From assembly GCA_021850805.1 (NCBI GenBank), contig JAJZKO010000007.1, positions 1 through 39,259 of the forward strand: DNA of 39,259 bases, in the 5' to 3' direction. How positions within the stretch are numbered: the stretch's first letter is position 1; each line of letters begins with the position of its first letter. Shown in pieces: positions 15,415-23,384 of this stretch. The DNA is from Microcaldota archaeon (GTDB taxonomy: Archaea; Micrarchaeota; Micrarchaeia; Micrarchaeales; CABMGC01). The notes beneath the pieces are model-generated. The model did not search any database. It was not told where the DNA came from and saw nothing but the letters and a program-made list of their open reading frames with translations. The translations under genes and the position numbers were made by a program.

Positions 15415-15857
15415 ATACTCACCAGAAACGCGATTATAACCCCTATCCAGATAAGCGTGCCGAGATACGGCAGAACCGCAAGGGGGGAATCCTTCCTCGC
15501 CAGATTATTCGCATCGAGGAAAGAATGGTTAAGGCGGCCAAATACTATCCCCTTGCTGGAGATGACCGCCAATGCCTTCAGCATCTCGAATATCTCGGGT
15601 ATGAATATGAGCATGACCACAAAGAGCAGGAAATCTGAGACGGAATCAAGGACTGCTCCGGAACCAAAGACAGACGAGTAAAGGAGAACTAAGCCCTCGA
15701 TGAAGCCTACGAATATCAACGCCCTGTAAGTTATCATGTGCAGAAGTGCTTCCCTGTCAAAGTGCCCAACCCTTAGTATACTACGCTGCCTTCCCCTCAA
15801 ATCGTAAATCCTCTTTTCCATAAGTTCGCCTAATATTTCCTCTCCTGAGGCTTCCAT
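15411..15857 (-). CDS. Probable succinate dehydrogenase membrane-anchor subunit
   Basis: 148 residues, hydrophobic. After a charged N terminus (about 1-38) come three predicted helices at about 41-66, 70-98 and 125-147. There is no strong family signature, but it lies between sdhA and sdhB and overlaps both (28 bp with sdhA, 4 bp with sdhB), so a role as SdhC/D-type anchor is the natural inference. His residues at the start of helix one (V-G-H-F and L-L-H-M) are possible heme or quinone-site ligands, which the sequence alone cannot settle. The ATG at 15857 is kept because GGTGA lies 10 nt upstream. An ATG at 15821, just past the sdhA stop, would give 136 residues. Confidence 0.7.
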   Translation of the reverse strand: MEASGEEILGELMEKRIYDLRGRQRSILRVGHFDREALLHMITYRALIFVGFIEGLVLLYSSVFGSGAVLDSVSDFLLFVVMLIFIPEIFEMLKALAVISSKGIVFGRLNHSFLDANNLARKDSPLAVLPYLGTLIWIGVIIAFLVSI

Positions 15858-17569
15858 CTGGTTATCTTCACCGGCACGTAATAAACGCGCGGCTTGCTCC
15901 CCTTGCCTCTCTGCACTATGGTATGGACAAGCCAGTTCTTATCGTCTCTCTTAGGGAACTCCACCACTGCATGTGCGCCCCTGCTCTCCTTCCTCCTCGA
16001 GGCTCCCTCCGCTATCGCTATCGAGAGAGTCATGAGATTCTCCAGCTCCAGGAAGTCCCTGAGGTTGGTATTGTAAGTAGCTCCCTTGTCCTCTATATAG
16101 CACTCGCCTATCTTCTCCTGGAGCGCGTGCAGCTCCCTGACAGCCTCCGCCATTACCTTCATCCTTCTGTAAACATAAAGCTTCCTGTCCATTACCGCAT
16201 GCATCTCGGATTTCAGGGAATACGGGTTAATTGTGCCCTTCCTGTCGAGTATGCCTGATATCCTCTCCATCTCCTCCTCGCCGGGCTTCATCGCATAGCT
16301 CCTCTCGAATCCAGCCTGCGCCTTCAGGTAATCGGAAGATTCCTCGCCGACTATCCTTCCCCACACGGAACACTGGCTCAAGGAGTTGCTTCCCAGCCTG
16401 TTGGCTCCATGTACGCTTACGCATGCGCATTCACCTACAGCCCAGAGCCCCTTCGCCGGATCCCTTTTCCCGTAAAATACCTTGCCGTCTATGCCCGTAT
16501 GTATTCCTCCCATGGTGAAATGCGCGGCAGGCCTTATCGGTATCGGCTCCTCTGCAGGGTCTATCCCAAGCATCTTTACAGTTATCTCCTTTATCATCGG
16601 GAGCCTTCCGTCTATCACTTCCTTGTCCATATGCCGCATATCAAGCAGGACGTAATCAAAGCCCGATTCATGCTTAAGACCCCGTCCGCTCTCTATCTCA
16701 GTTATTATGGACCTTGAGACTATGTCCCTTGGCGCAAGCTCCATCTTGCTTGCCGCATATCTCTCCATGAACCTCTCTCCCTTCGCATTCCTAAGGTAAG
16801 CGCCCTCCCCCCTTGCAGCTTCAGTTATCAGTATACCGCTAGGTATCAATGCCGTGGGGTGAAACTGCACGAATTCCATGTCCTTGAGCGGCAATCCCGC
16901 ATTGTACGCAAGCGCTGTCCCGTCTCCTGTACTCGAATACGATGTAGTGGTGAAACCATAAGCTCTGGAAGCTCCTCCTGTAGCTATTATCCCGGCCTTC
17001 GCCCTTATCAGTTTCATCTCGCCTGTGTTAAGGTCTATTGCAAATACTCCCCTGAATGTATCCTTCTCAAGTATCAATTTGGTTGCAAAATGCTCGTGAA
17101 GTATATCAACATTGCCATAACTGAGTATCTCATCGTACAGTGCCCTCATCATGAAGAAGCCGGTCTTGTCTGCTGCAAATGCAGTCCTCTTCAGGCTCAT
17201 CCCACCGAATGCCCTCTGCGATATTCTCCCGTCTTTCTCCCTGTTCCACGGAACGCCTATATGGTCAAAGAACTTTATCTCCCCAGGCGCGTTCTTTGCA
17301 AGTATCTCCACCGCATCCTGGTCGGCAAGGTAATCGGAGCCCTTTATGGTATCGTATGCATGCAGATCAAATGTATCATCGCTCCGGTTTGGATATAGCA
17401 CCCCGGATATGCCTCCCTCCGCCGATACGGAATGGCTTCTCATCGCGTGCAACTTTGTTATCATGCATATGCTAAGCCGTGCAGATGACTTCCTGCTTGC
17501 ATGTATTGCCGCAGTCATGCCCCCAATGCCGCTGCCAAGTATCACCAAATCGTAATCCAGAATCTCCAT
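15830..17569 (-). CDS. sdhA: Succinate dehydrogenase/fumarate reductase flavoprotein subunit
   Basis: 579 residues, typical size. The FAD-binding G-S-G-I-G-G is at 12-17. H46 in H-S-V-S-A-E-G-G is the expected covalent FAD attachment residue. The middle has G-E-G-A-Y-L-R-N and E-L-A-P-R-D-I-V-S-R, where the Arg is the catalytic acid of the family. Near 400 is A-C-V-S-V-H-G-A-N-R-L-G-S-N-S-L, the C-terminal FAD-binding signature. The enzyme oxidises succinate to fumarate or the reverse on the cytoplasmic side, with electrons moving through SdhB. It heads the minus-strand operon sdhA, anchor, sdhB, lyase. An upstream gap of 96 bp separates it from the divergent secretion ATPase. Confidence 0.96.
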   Translation of the reverse strand: MEILDYDLVILGSGIGGMTAAIHASRKSSARLSICMITKLHAMRSHSVSAEGGISGVLYPNRSDDTFDLHAYDTIKGSDYLADQDAVEILAKNAPGEIKFFDHIGVPWNREKDGRISQRAFGGMSLKRTAFAADKTGFFMMRALYDEILSYGNVDILHEHFATKLILEKDTFRGVFAIDLNTGEMKLIRAKAGIIATGGASRAYGFTTTSYSSTGDGTALAYNAGLPLKDMEFVQFHPTALIPSGILITEAARGEGAYLRNAKGERFMERYAASKMELAPRDIVSRSIITEIESGRGLKHESGFDYVLLDMRHMDKEVIDGRLPMIKEITVKMLGIDPAEEPIPIRPAAHFTMGGIHTGIDGKVFYGKRDPAKGLWAVGECACVSVHGANRLGSNSLSQCSVWGRIVGEESSDYLKAQAGFERSYAMKPGEEEMERISGILDRKGTINPYSLKSEMHAVMDRKLYVYRRMKVMAEAVRELHALQEKIGECYIEDKGATYNTNLRDFLELENLMTLSIAIAEGASRRKESRGAHAVVEFPKRDDKNWLVHTIVQRGKGSKPRVYYVPVKITRWKPQERKY

Positions 17570-17665
17570 GAAAGCCTAGTCCTATATTATAAGCAAAGAA
17601 ATAAAAGTGTAAATACAAAATAAAAGTATTCGCGTCTATGTAATTACAATGCGCATGTGTGTAAT

Positions 17666-18997
17666 ATGGCAATAACAAATCTCGCCGGCCGTGAGTTCTT
17701 TTTCTTTGAGCTATCGGTATTCGAGGCGCTTGAGGGAAAGCTCGGGAATTTCTCCGAACAGGCGGAGATGGAGAAGTACATAGAGAGCATAATAAAAGCG
17801 CAGCGCCCGGCAACCACAAAGGACGAAGTATCGCGGATCATAAGCGATGCAAAATCATTCTTTCCAATAGACAAGTACCTGTCCGACGAGGAAGTGGAAG
17901 ACATAATGATAAACAATACAAGGAACATATTTGTGTACCACAGTTCTCAGGGCGATGTCAAGGTTCCGGAGACACTCGCAGACCGCAGCGATCTTGAGTT
18001 GTTCGTAAAGAAGCTCCGCATGTACGCAACCACTGCAAGCTCAAAAAAGAACATATTCGATGTGCACCTTCCAAACGGTTCAAGGGCCAACATCGTCGAC
18101 TCGCCTCTAGGATCCGACATAACAATAAGGAACTTCAAGAACAAAGCGTTCAGCGTAATAGACCTTATAAACCACGGGGAGCTGAGCTACAGCATAGCTG
18201 CAAGGTTCTGGCTATATGCCGAAGGCCTGAAGATAAGGCCGGCAAATATGCTTATAGGCGGAACGCCTGCAAGCGGAAAGACTACGATGCTGAATGCCCT
18301 CTTCAGCTTCTTCAGGCCTGACCAGAGGATAATAGTAATAGAGGATACCTACGAACTTAATACTGATACCCAGGAGAACTGCGTAAGGCTCGAGACCAGC
18401 CCTGATCTCACCACAAAGGATCTTGTAAAGAATTCGCTAAGGATGAGGCCGGACATGATAATAATAGGCGAAGTCAGGGCAGAGGAAGCGGAGGACATGA
18501 TGACAGCGATGAACATAGGAAAGATAGTCATAAGCACGCTCCACGCGAGCACGAGCAGGGACGTTGTAACCAGGCTGGAGCATGCGCCCATGAATATAAA
18601 CAAGGAGATAATCCCGCTTATAGACTCAATAATACTCGTCTCAAGAATAAACCAGAACAACATATACCAGCGCAAGGTGACGCAGATATCTGAGATCTCA
18701 GGGATTGAGACCCAGGTCCTTCTCTCGGATCTCTACCTATACGACTACAAGACAAGGAAGGGTTCGGAGATACTGCCAAGCATAACCTACAGGGATACAC
18801 TCTCCAAGCTGACCGGATATCCTCCAAGCGAGATAATCCGCGAGGAGTACCGTCGCGCAAAGATCCTGCAGAAACTCAACGAGATGGGGATAAGGGACAT
18901 AAAGGGCATAAACGAATTCTGCCGGATTTACTATGAGGATCAGGAGAGAGCCCTGAACAAGATAGGGCTAAAGGGCCTCGGAGCACTCCCTTGGTAA
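17666..18997 (+). CDS. Type II/IV secretion-system ATPase (GspE/TadA/archaellum-type)
   Basis: About 443 residues from the ATG at 17666; a GTG three codons upstream (17657) is the alternative. The order is an N-terminal domain of about 165 residues, Walker A GGTPASGKTT (201-210 counted from the GTG), an Asp-box region V-I-E-D-T-Y-E, a Walker B region P-D-M-I-I-I-G-E-V-R (265-274) and the His box S-T-L-H-A-S (293-298). This is the hexameric assembly ATPase of type IV pili, archaella or Tad-type machines. No FlaJ/TadC-type membrane platform gene is adjacent, so it is an orphan here. A pilin-like gene lies 4.4 kb away (23385-24323) and could be a partner. It is divergent from sdhA. Confidence 0.92.
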   Translation: MAITNLAGREFFFFELSVFEALEGKLGNFSEQAEMEKYIESIIKAQRPATTKDEVSRIISDAKSFFPIDKYLSDEEVEDIMINNTRNIFVYHSSQGDVKVPETLADRSDLELFVKKLRMYATTASSKKNIFDVHLPNGSRANIVDSPLGSDITIRNFKNKAFSVIDLINHGELSYSIAARFWLYAEGLKIRPANMLIGGTPASGKTTMLNALFSFFRPDQRIIVIEDTYELNTDTQENCVRLETSPDLTTKDLVKNSLRMRPDMIIIGEVRAEEAEDMMTAMNIGKIVISTLHASTSRDVVTRLEHAPMNINKEIIPLIDSIILVSRINQNNIYQRKVTQISEISGIETQVLLSDLYLYDYKTRKGSEILPSITYRDTLSKLTGYPPSEIIREEYRRAKILQKLNEMGIRDIKGINEFCRIYYEDQERALNKIGLKGLGALPW

Positions 18998-19010
18998 TGT
19001 AAGAGAGCAG

Positions 19011-20444
19011 TCAATAGCCAAGATGCCTGAGCATTGAGCGCGCAACGACCCTGTTTTTCATTATTATGTTCTCTTCCTCACCCGAATCGCTCTTCAGGTC
19101 AAATAACTGATCGCCTATCCTCTTGTCAGCATAATGAAGCAACTTGAATCTGCCGGAATATAGCGCACTACTGAATGTGTTATAGTGCATCTTCGCCCTA
19201 TATATTGCATCTGCGGTCCTTGACTTTTTTCTGAAATGTTCAAGTATCGACATGTCCCAGACCTCAGTTATCCCAAAATGGTCCGAGCGCACGTCTTTTG
19301 TGGCAGAAGAAAAATCCTCAAGGCTCCAATCCCTCCCGGCACCCGCGTTCTTGATAAAGTTGCATAATCCGCGCAGGGAGACTGGATTACAAATGCTCTT
19401 CCTATCTCCAACAGGTTTTCCATTGGAGAATCGGGTTATAATCAGGGGCACATGGCTTATCTCCTGATAAGGAAACATGTTATGGTACATCTGGTCATGT
19501 TCCATAAAGCCCTGCCCGTGATCTCCCGCCACTATCACTATTGCATCATCCAAAACCCCCCCATCTGCCATCTCGCCGAGGGCCTTCCCGAGCATTCCGT
19601 CAAGATATTCAATGCGCCTCCTGTATGCGTCTTTCAGCGGAGCAATATACGACTTATCAGAGAGCCCTCCCAGGTAAAACCACTTGTCCTGCACAATCCC
19701 TCCCGGAGCGGAGTCAACAGGATAACCCTCATGACCTTCCATATAATTCACAAAGATGAAGAGAGGCGCAAAGTGGTCCGAGCGCGAGATTCTCCCAAGC
19801 ATTTCGTTGGTCTTTTCCGCTCCCCTATCTATCTTGACAGAGCCTGATTCAGAGAGAAATCTCCTCTCTATATTCTTCCTTAGCTTTACATATGCCGAAT
19901 CAACCATCCGGTCTGGAATGATATATGTAAGCAGATAAGCTAGCGATATAAGATTCTCCCTGGCGAAATCGCTGTCTATAAGCTTCAGCACGTATTTTAT
20001 GTAGTACTTTCCGTAGTCTATCCGTTCCCTGAACCAGAAATTTTCTACAAACCTGAATCCGTCTGCAAGCCCTGTTGGCCTTGAGACAAATGGATTGTTG
20101 GAGAGCAGCCATGTGCTGTAACCTAGGCTTACCAGCTCCTCTGCCACCGTATTCTTGGATTTTGTCGAGATGTAATGCGTCTTCCTGAGGAATGGGTCCG
20201 TATTGCTGTTCCTGTTGGTTATCGGGTTCTTAAAGATATCATTAAGTCCCTCCCATCCCATGCCGGTAAAGACTGCGAGATGCGAAGGTGCAGTATAAGT
20301 TGCAGGCGCTACGGCATTAAGATAAATCTTTCCGTGTACCGCAAGTCCATCCATGACAGGCGTCTCAGCACTCCCCCCATATGCACCCAGAGAGTCGGCC
20401 CTGACGGTGTCGAGCATAAAAAATATTATGTTCGGCTTTTTCAT
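19011..20444 (-). CDS. Sulfatase-like hydrolase of the alkaline phosphatase superfamily
   Basis: About 477 residues from the ATG at 20444. The N-terminal N-I-I-F-F-M-L-D-T-V-R-A-D-S-L supplies the first metal-binding Asp. T51 in T-A-P-S-H occupies the place of the formylglycine Cys in C-x-P-S-R sulfatases. V-A-G-D-H-G-Q-G-F-M-E-H-D supplies the second metal site. With Thr as nucleophile and His for Arg it is more likely a phosphodiesterase or phosphotransferase (as in phosphoglycerol or phosphoethanolamine transferases) than a true sulfatase, though it lacks the membrane helices of those enzymes. A box A (TTTATATTTT) about 30 nt upstream of 20444 supports a leaderless start there rather than the TTG at 20471. 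It converges with the secretion ATPase. Confidence 0.85.
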   Translation of the reverse strand: MKKPNIIFFMLDTVRADSLGAYGGSAETPVMDGLAVHGKIYLNAVAPATYTAPSHLAVFTGMGWEGLNDIFKNPITNRNSNTDPFLRKTHYISTKSKNTVAEELVSLGYSTWLLSNNPFVSRPTGLADGFRFVENFWFRERIDYGKYYIKYVLKLIDSDFARENLISLAYLLTYIIPDRMVDSAYVKLRKNIERRFLSESGSVKIDRGAEKTNEMLGRISRSDHFAPLFIFVNYMEGHEGYPVDSAPGGIVQDKWFYLGGLSDKSYIAPLKDAYRRRIEYLDGMLGKALGEMADGGVLDDAIVIVAGDHGQGFMEHDQMYHNMFPYQEISHVPLIITRFSNGKPVGDRKSICNPVSLRGLCNFIKNAGAGRDWSLEDFSSATKDVRSDHFGITEVWDMSILEHFRKKSRTADAIYRAKMHYNTFSSALYSGRFKLLHYADKRIGDQLFDLKSDSGEEENIIMKNRVVARSMLRHLGY

Positions 20445-20470
20445 CAAACCATTAGCTTGGTAAAGCTGCA

Positions 20471-20480
20471 AAAATATAAA
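20471..20480 (-). promoter_or_regulatory. TATA box for the sulfatase-like gene
   Basis: On the minus strand TTTATATTTT sits 27-36 nt before the ATG at 20444. This is the right distance for transcription to begin at or next to the start codon, and it overlaps the competing TTG start at 20471. Confidence 0.5.
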
Positions 20481-20598
20481 CTATCCTGTTAAGTTCGGTT
20501 TTGCAGCATCCAGACCCGCGGTTAAGCTCGTAAAAACGAAAGTATTATTAAACAATAACAGCAATAAAAATTTGCAATAAAAGGCGTCTGGTGTAAAA

Positions 20599-20973
20599 AT
20601 GGGAGTTTTCAACAAGCTTGGTCAAGCGTTCGGAGTGCAGAAGGAGATAGACATAGAGGATTACATGAATTCTGAGGAGATGGACAATGTCGATGTCCTG
20701 CATGAACCTGCAGACATGTACATAAAGCCTGTCTCTGTAATGAGCGAAGAGGACGTCAAGCCCATAGAAGATGAGCTCTCAAGGAGAAACATCGTACTTC
20801 TCGACATAACAGAGCTGAACAAAAGGCCGAATACCAGGGACAACATAGTCAAGGAGCTTAAGAGATACATAGAGAATCTCAATGGCGACATAGGGCAGAT
20901 AGACGAGACGAGGATAATAATAACCCCTGCCAAGGTCAAGATAATAAAGAGAAGGAAGCCACAGAAGGACTGA
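20599..20973 (+). CDS. sepF: Cell division protein SepF
   Basis: 124 residues. The N terminus M-G-V-F-N-K-L-G-Q-A-F-G is a likely amphipathic membrane-targeting helix. It is followed by an acidic linker (about 18-38) and the compact SepF/DUF552 domain with M-Y-I-K-P-V, I-V-L-L-D-I-T-E-L-N-K-R-P and I-D-E-T-R-I-I-I-T-P, ending in a Lys/Arg tail. In archaea with FtsZ, SepF anchors the FtsZ ring to the membrane. It stands alone, with GGTG 5 nt before the ATG and a 127-bp AT-rich upstream region. The two ftsZ genes are 3.4 kb away on the other strand, so the division core is clustered but not in one operon. Confidence 0.92.
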   Translation: MGVFNKLGQAFGVQKEIDIEDYMNSEEMDNVDVLHEPADMYIKPVSVMSEEDVKPIEDELSRRNIVLLDITELNKRPNTRDNIVKELKRYIENLNGDIGQIDETRIIITPAKVKIIKRRKPQKD

Positions 20974-20998
20974 TGGCAAATCTGCGTAAGTACGGCTG

Positions 20999-21697
20999 TC
21001 ATTTCAGTGCGGTTATAAGCGCATGCATCTCCTTCTCATTAGGCATGTATGCCCTTATCAACCCCCTGAAGACCTTCTTGACAGCCCTTTTGTTTCTTAT
21101 CGATTCCTTCCCGTCCACGATCTTCCCAAACAATTCAAAGAGCATCTTCTCGCTTCCATCCATGCGTGGTCTATTGCTCTTCAGATATGAGTATCTCGTG
21201 TTGTAAGAGCTCATTGTCAGCTGGTACAATACAATCGCAAGCGCATGTGTTATATTCATTACAGGATAATCCGGGTTCGTGCCTATGTACGCCGCATAGT
21301 CGCACATCTCAATCTCCTCCTTGGTAAGGCCTGTGTCATCCCTGCCCATGACTACTGCGATGCTGCCTGCCTTGGCAAGCGCTCTTCCTATCCGCTTATC
21401 GGAGCCGAGCCCGGACAGGAGAACAGCCCTGGAGAATCCAGACTCAGTTTTCTCGACAATCCCTGTCGTGCCAATCACTATATCGTATCTCCTGACCGCT
21501 TCAGAAAGAGTCTCAAATACCTTTGCCCCGGCAAGGAGCCCCTGAGCGTGCTTTGCATACATGATGGCCTTCTTCCCACTTATGCTGGCCCTCGGATTCA
21601 CAAATGCAATGTCATCTACTCCAAAATTAGCGGCAACCCGCGCCGCATATCCAACATTCAGCTGATATTTCGGACTTACCAGGACAAGCCTTAGCAT
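20999..21697 (-). CDS. SpoU-family tRNA 2'-O-methyltransferase (TrmJ-like)
   Basis: 232 residues. The start R-L-V-L-V-S-P-K-Y-Q-L-N-V-G-Y-A-A-R resembles the N1/motif 1 region of SPOUT methylases. The knot signatures are V-V-M-G-R-D-D-T-G-L-T-K-E-E and P-V-M-N-I-T-H-A-L-A-I-V-L-Y, near the C-terminal third. TrmJ methylates the ribose of nucleotide 32 in the anticodon loop using S-adenosylmethionine. The last 70 residues form a mostly helical extension, as in TrmJ. Substrate identity is inferred from similarity to archaeal TrmJ, not proven. It converges with sepF across a 25-bp gap and follows the CPBP protease gene by 9 bp on the same strand. Confidence 0.88.
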   Translation of the reverse strand: MLRLVLVSPKYQLNVGYAARVAANFGVDDIAFVNPRASISGKKAIMYAKHAQGLLAGAKVFETLSEAVRRYDIVIGTTGIVEKTESGFSRAVLLSGLGSDKRIGRALAKAGSIAVVMGRDDTGLTKEEIEMCDYAAYIGTNPDYPVMNITHALAIVLYQLTMSSYNTRYSYLKSNRPRMDGSEKMLFELFGKIVDGKESIRNKRAVKKVFRGLIRAYMPNEKEMHALITALK

Positions 21698-21706
21698 TCA
21701 AAACAT

Positions 21707-22423
21707 CTACAATACTCCAAGCAGCGCAGCTACAGCAAGACTGTTTACGAGTATGTGCGCTATTATGCTCGGATAAAGCGACCCTGTCTTCTTATATGTA
21801 TAGCCAGCAACAAGTCCGAAGGCAAACGCCGCAACAACCTCGATTATGGAGTTATAGCCTATGTGACCCATGGCAAATACCGCAGCACTGGCGATAATGC
21901 CTATCCTGGGCACAAGGAACCCCCTGAAGAGTATCTCCTCGTTTATAGGCTCCAGTACAGCAGAAAAGATAAGGAACCAGAGCGGCGCAGAGCCTAAAAC
22001 TGAGCCTACATTGGTAGGGAGGCTTACTCCGCTGGCAGCGCTCGCAAGAGAAGCTATTACCTCAAGCGCAAATATTATTACAAAGAGGAGAATCCCTATC
22101 CCGAACATTGATCTGGAGAGTTTGTCCCTGCCCATGCCAAGGCTCCGTATGCTCTCCCTTATGCTGTACTTTTTGTACAGGGAAAGGTACGCAATTACAA
22201 CTATCGTAAAGGAGAGCTGGAAGATAGTCGTGAATATAAACTCAAAATTAGGTTCACTGATATAGCCTCTCTGGTAAAGGAGGTATAATCCGGCTCCGGC
22301 TATCACCAGCAGTATGGCGTAAACGAGATATATGGCAAGGTAGACAAGCAGACCTGTAACCTTGCTCTCGGCTGCATTGATATTACGTACCGCTGCCATT
22401 CCCGCAGTGGGCTTCTTTGCCAA
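21707..22423 (-). CDS. CPBP-family intramembrane metalloprotease (CAAX protease-like)
   Basis: 238 residues with about seven hydrophobic segments from residue 23 on. The three active-site motifs of the CPBP/Abi family are present. These are E162-E163-I-L-F-R167 in N-E-E-I-L-F-R-G, H187 in A-M-G-H-I-G and H223/N227 in I-I-A-H-I-L-V-N. Such proteases process prenylated proteins, bacteriocin peptides or unknown membrane substrates; the target here is unknown. The start is TTG at 22423 because a GAGGT Shine-Dalgarno lies about 8 nt upstream, partly inside the S27ae stop codon. The first ATG (22399) would lose eight residues. It is placed in an operon-like run behind S27ae and ahead of the TrmJ-like gene. 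Confidence 0.88.
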   Translation of the reverse strand: MAKKPTAGMAAVRNINAAESKVTGLLVYLAIYLVYAILLVIAGAGLYLLYQRGYISEPNFEFIFTTIFQLSFTIVVIAYLSLYKKYSIRESIRSLGMGRDKLSRSMFGIGILLFVIIFALEVIASLASAASGVSLPTNVGSVLGSAPLWFLIFSAVLEPINEEILFRGFLVPRIGIIASAAVFAMGHIGYNSIIEVVAAFAFGLVAGYTYKKTGSLYPSIIAHILVNSLAVAALLGVL

Positions 22424-22433
22424 CTGAAAAACC

Positions 22434-22580
22434 TCAGCCCTTCTTCTCCCACTCCGTGTAGGAACAGTACCCGCATGCCATCCTGTCTGAGTGTATAGCC
22501 ATTCTCCTCCCGCATTTAGGGCAGAGTTTCTTCGGCGGCTTATATGCCTCTGCTTTCTTTTTTTCTGCTTTCTCAGCCAT
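22434..22580 (-). CDS. rps27ae: Small ribosomal subunit protein eS31 (S27ae)
   Basis: 48 residues. The N terminus is Lys/Ala/Glu-rich (MAEKAEKKKAEAYKPPKKLC), then a zinc ribbon with C20-P-K-C23-G and C36-G-Y-C39 around R-R-M-A-I-H-S-D-R-M-A. The archaeal S27ae family is 45-65 residues with the same four cysteines and has no ubiquitin part. It follows S24e by 20 bp on the same strand, the conserved archaeal order. Its stop codon overlaps the Shine-Dalgarno of the CPBP gene. Confidence 0.95.
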   Translation of the reverse strand: MAEKAEKKKAEAYKPPKKLCPKCGRRMAIHSDRMACGYCSYTEWEKKG

Positions 22581-22600
22581 AAAAAAACCTAATCAGAAGT

Positions 22601-22897
22601 TTATTTCTTCTCTGCAGCTCCCTCCTTCTTCTTTACACCCTTCCCAAGGCGCCTGACTACCTTCTCCATAGTCTCCTTTTTGCTATAGCAATGCAGCACC
22701 GCTTCCGATGCCTTTATTCCGTACAGCTGCCTTATCCTCACTACAACCACATTCTCGGGGTTTAAGCTCAGCTTCTTCGATGCCTCCTCTCTTACCGCCT
22801 GCGAAGAAGGGGTGCTGTCTGTCGAGATCACATGCAGGTAAATCTCCTTTCTGTCCATCGGCCTGTTCTCAACTTCCTTGATTACTTTTATCTCCAT
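22601..22897 (-). CDS. rps24e: Small ribosomal subunit protein eS24 (S24e)
   Basis: 98 residues from M-E-I-K-V-I-K-E-V-E-N-R-P, a typical S24e beginning. The core has H-V-I-S-T-D-S-T-P-S and V-V-V-V-R-I-R-Q-L-Y-G-I-K, corresponding to the family's P-S-R-x-x-V and I-R-T-x-F-G regions. A basic C-terminal tail follows (V-R-R-L-G-K-G-V-K-K-K). The preceding in-frame start at 22915 would overlap aIF5A. The ATG at 22897 is preferred because GGATGAT, close to the ideal Shine-Dalgarno, lies just upstream. It forms a run with aIF5A and S27ae. Confidence 0.94.
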   Translation of the reverse strand: MEIKVIKEVENRPMDRKEIYLHVISTDSTPSSQAVREEASKKLSLNPENVVVVRIRQLYGIKASEAVLHCYSKKETMEKVVRRLGKGVKKKEGAAEKK

Positions 22898-22901
22898 AAA
22901 A

Positions 22902-23318
22902 TCATCCGCTTCCAAGAATCCTAGAAATCGCCTTCTTCCCCATGCTCTCCAGAACCTCGACTTCGCCTCCAGGCTTAAGCTGCGGCTTCATCTCGTCAGG
23001 CACTGAGACGTCGTATGTCTCGTATGTATCCGGATCCATGAGCTGCGCAAGATTCTCCGTTACAGAGACTATCTGCGCCTTCTTCTTTATTATTATGGGC
23101 ACCTCTGCATCTGCGCTGCTCGGCTTGAGGAGCGTCCTCTTCTGGTTGTCAAATATCCCTACTGCGGTAACCCTCATCTTTGCGGCTCCGTGCTTTCCCG
23201 GGGAGGACATATCAAGCTCAACGACCCTGCATGGCTCTCCGTCTATAAGTATAAATCTGCCAGGCTTAATTTCCTTCATCGATACATACATTATGTCATC
23301 AGGCATAATCTCAACCAT
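22902..23318 (-). CDS. eif5a: Translation factor aIF5A
   Basis: About 138 residues. The core starts at M-Y-V-S-M-K-E-I-K-P-G-R-F-I-L-I-D-G-E-P-C. The exposed loop S-S-P-G-K-H-G-A-A-K-M-R carries the lysine that deoxyhypusine synthase modifies. The C-terminal OB domain follows (Y-E-T-Y-D-V-S-V-P-D-E). aIF5A helps the ribosome through hard peptide bonds such as proline runs. The start is uncertain. ATG at 23318 is about 29 nt from a TTTATTAA box, suiting a leaderless transcript. ATG at 23306 has GGTTGAG upstream. TTG at 23339 is least likely. It is the first gene of the aIF5A, S24e, S27ae, CPBP, trmJ run. Confidence 0.93.
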   Translation of the reverse strand: MVEIMPDDIMYVSMKEIKPGRFILIDGEPCRVVELDMSSPGKHGAAKMRVTAVGIFDNQKRTLLKPSSADAEVPIIIKKKAQIVSVTENLAQLMDPDTYETYDVSVPDEMKPQLKPGGEVEVLESMGKKAISRILGSG

Positions 23319-23384
23319 ATTGATACGGAATAAATCCAATTAAGCTTAATAAACATATATGCTAAAGGCATTCCGAGAGACAGA

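Noticed and set aside
15411-15857. Membrane-anchor gene as a mere N-terminal part of sdhB split by a frameshift
   Set aside because: It has its own stop overlapping the next start (TTGA) and a Shine-Dalgarno at its start, the usual signs of coupled separate genes.
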